64,000 nt of DNA from Haemaphysalis longicornis. Taxonomy: Eukaryota; Arthropoda; Arachnida; Ixodida; Ixodidae. Both the position numbers and the translations under genes were made by a program. The stretch lies in contig CM023454.1 of NCBI GenBank assembly GCA_013339765.2, positions 144,249,211-144,313,210 of the forward strand, written 5' to 3'. Below the pieces are notes generated by a model. The model saw nothing but the letters and a program-made list of their open reading frames with translations, was not told where the DNA came from and ran no database searches. Shown here one piece after another: positions 63,656-64,000 of the stretch; the stretch's first letter is position 1, and each line of letters opens with the position of its first letter.

Positions 63656-64000
63656 GTTCGGGCGGAATAACCAGAGGCAAGTACCTCGCAGTAGGGAGAC
63701 ATTTCCTAACCATCGGAAATCCATCTGTGCAGACATCAGCAAGGAAGTCGGGCCCAGATCACCCGAGTCGAGCAACAAGGAAAGGCGGCAAGCGGCTTTC
63801 CACCAGACCGTGTACTCAAGCTCTGCGAGCTCGGAGGCGCCACCCCGCCCGGACACAGTGCAGCCGACCGGCGCAAGCGACAATGCACTGGTATTCTGGT
63901 CATCCTACCACCCAGCGGCACGCTGTGCCCACCCCCTCGCGCAACCAATCGAGGTACGCCACTCGAAACTGCGGCGAGACTCGCCGCATCTCGCGGCAGG
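63656..64000 (+). other. Gypsy-2 sequence after minisatellite, unassigned
   Basis: GC-rich, with no recognisable knuckle or protease before the window ends. Probably gag tail or leader-like spacer. Confidence 0.35.

Larger units (their letters stand above)
60601..64000 (+). mobile_element. Ty3/Gypsy-like retrotransposon, 5' half (Gypsy-2), runs off window
   Basis: Plus strand: LTR (left edge uncertain, right edge about 61273), lysine-type primer site at 61275, a long leader containing tandem repeats, gag 62389-63329, a 48-bp minisatellite 63326-63655 and further GC-rich sequence to the window end. pol lies outside. Composition is much more GC-rich than the flanking AT-rich DNA. Confidence 0.75.

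Noticed and set aside
63110..63883. 257-codon minus-strand ORF with WGESALQ repeats
   Set aside because: Produced by the 48-bp minisatellite, which keeps all frames open; it is antisense to gag.

Overview
This window is repetitive DNA from an animal nuclear genome. I recognise no host gene, no rRNA gene, no functional tRNA gene and no CRISPR array. Every readable protein segment comes from a retroelement: Ty3/Gypsy, BEL/Pao, several LINE clades and Penelope-like elements. tRNA-derived SINEs are also present. The mix resembles ixodid tick genomes, which are rich in BEL/Pao elements, I-like LINEs, CR1-like LINEs and Penelope-like elements carrying a GIY-YIG domain. The tick assignment is inference from element style, not a database result. 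Nearly all frames are broken by stops and frameshifts.

Layout, left. Bases 1-836 hold a + strand RTE-type LINE fragment, joined at a small local duplication to a minus-strand Gypsy element (about 861-4900). Four minus-strand copies of one I-like LINE family ('LINE-B') follow: B1 about 4926-8815, B2 about 10950-16690, B3 about 17181-18960 and B4 about 20285-21790. B1 and B2 keep pieces of ORF1, endonuclease and RT. B2, B3 and B4 keep the RNase H and C-terminal part. tRNA-derived SINE pieces, one of them a long hairpin, interrupt B2 and B3.

Layout, centre. Bases 22437-44803 form a five-layer nest whose junctions can be read directly. A short Penelope-like element (PLE-1, minus) is split by a BEL/Pao element (BEL-B, minus, 23172-44668, 5-bp target duplication TTTTG). 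BEL-B is split inside its RT by a full-size I-like LINE (LINE-A, plus, 26080-41901, 12-bp target duplication and poly-A). LINE-A is split inside its RNase H by a near-complete CR1-like LINE (minus, about 30842-41152). The CR1 is split near its 3' end by a complete BEL/Pao element (BEL-A, plus, 31394-37183, target duplication TGAGG). LTR divergence (about 7% in BEL-B, about 2.5% in BEL-A) agrees with the nesting order.

Layout, right. Bases 44804-51470 are mostly AT-rich sequence with a LINE 3' end and SINE copies. A CR1-superfamily LINE ('LINE-C', minus, about 51471-54720) has a SINE inserted in its endonuclease with an 18-bp duplication. PLE-2 (plus, 55309-57975) encodes RT and GIY-YIG and has about 109-bp terminal inverted repeats. 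It abuts a minus-strand LINE ORF1 ('LINE-D') that is preceded by 246-bp tandem monomers resembling a LINE 5' promoter array. The window ends in the LTR, primer-binding site, gag and a 48-bp minisatellite of a second, plus-strand Gypsy element. The elements do not form a pathway; the value of the window is as a readable record of successive insertions.
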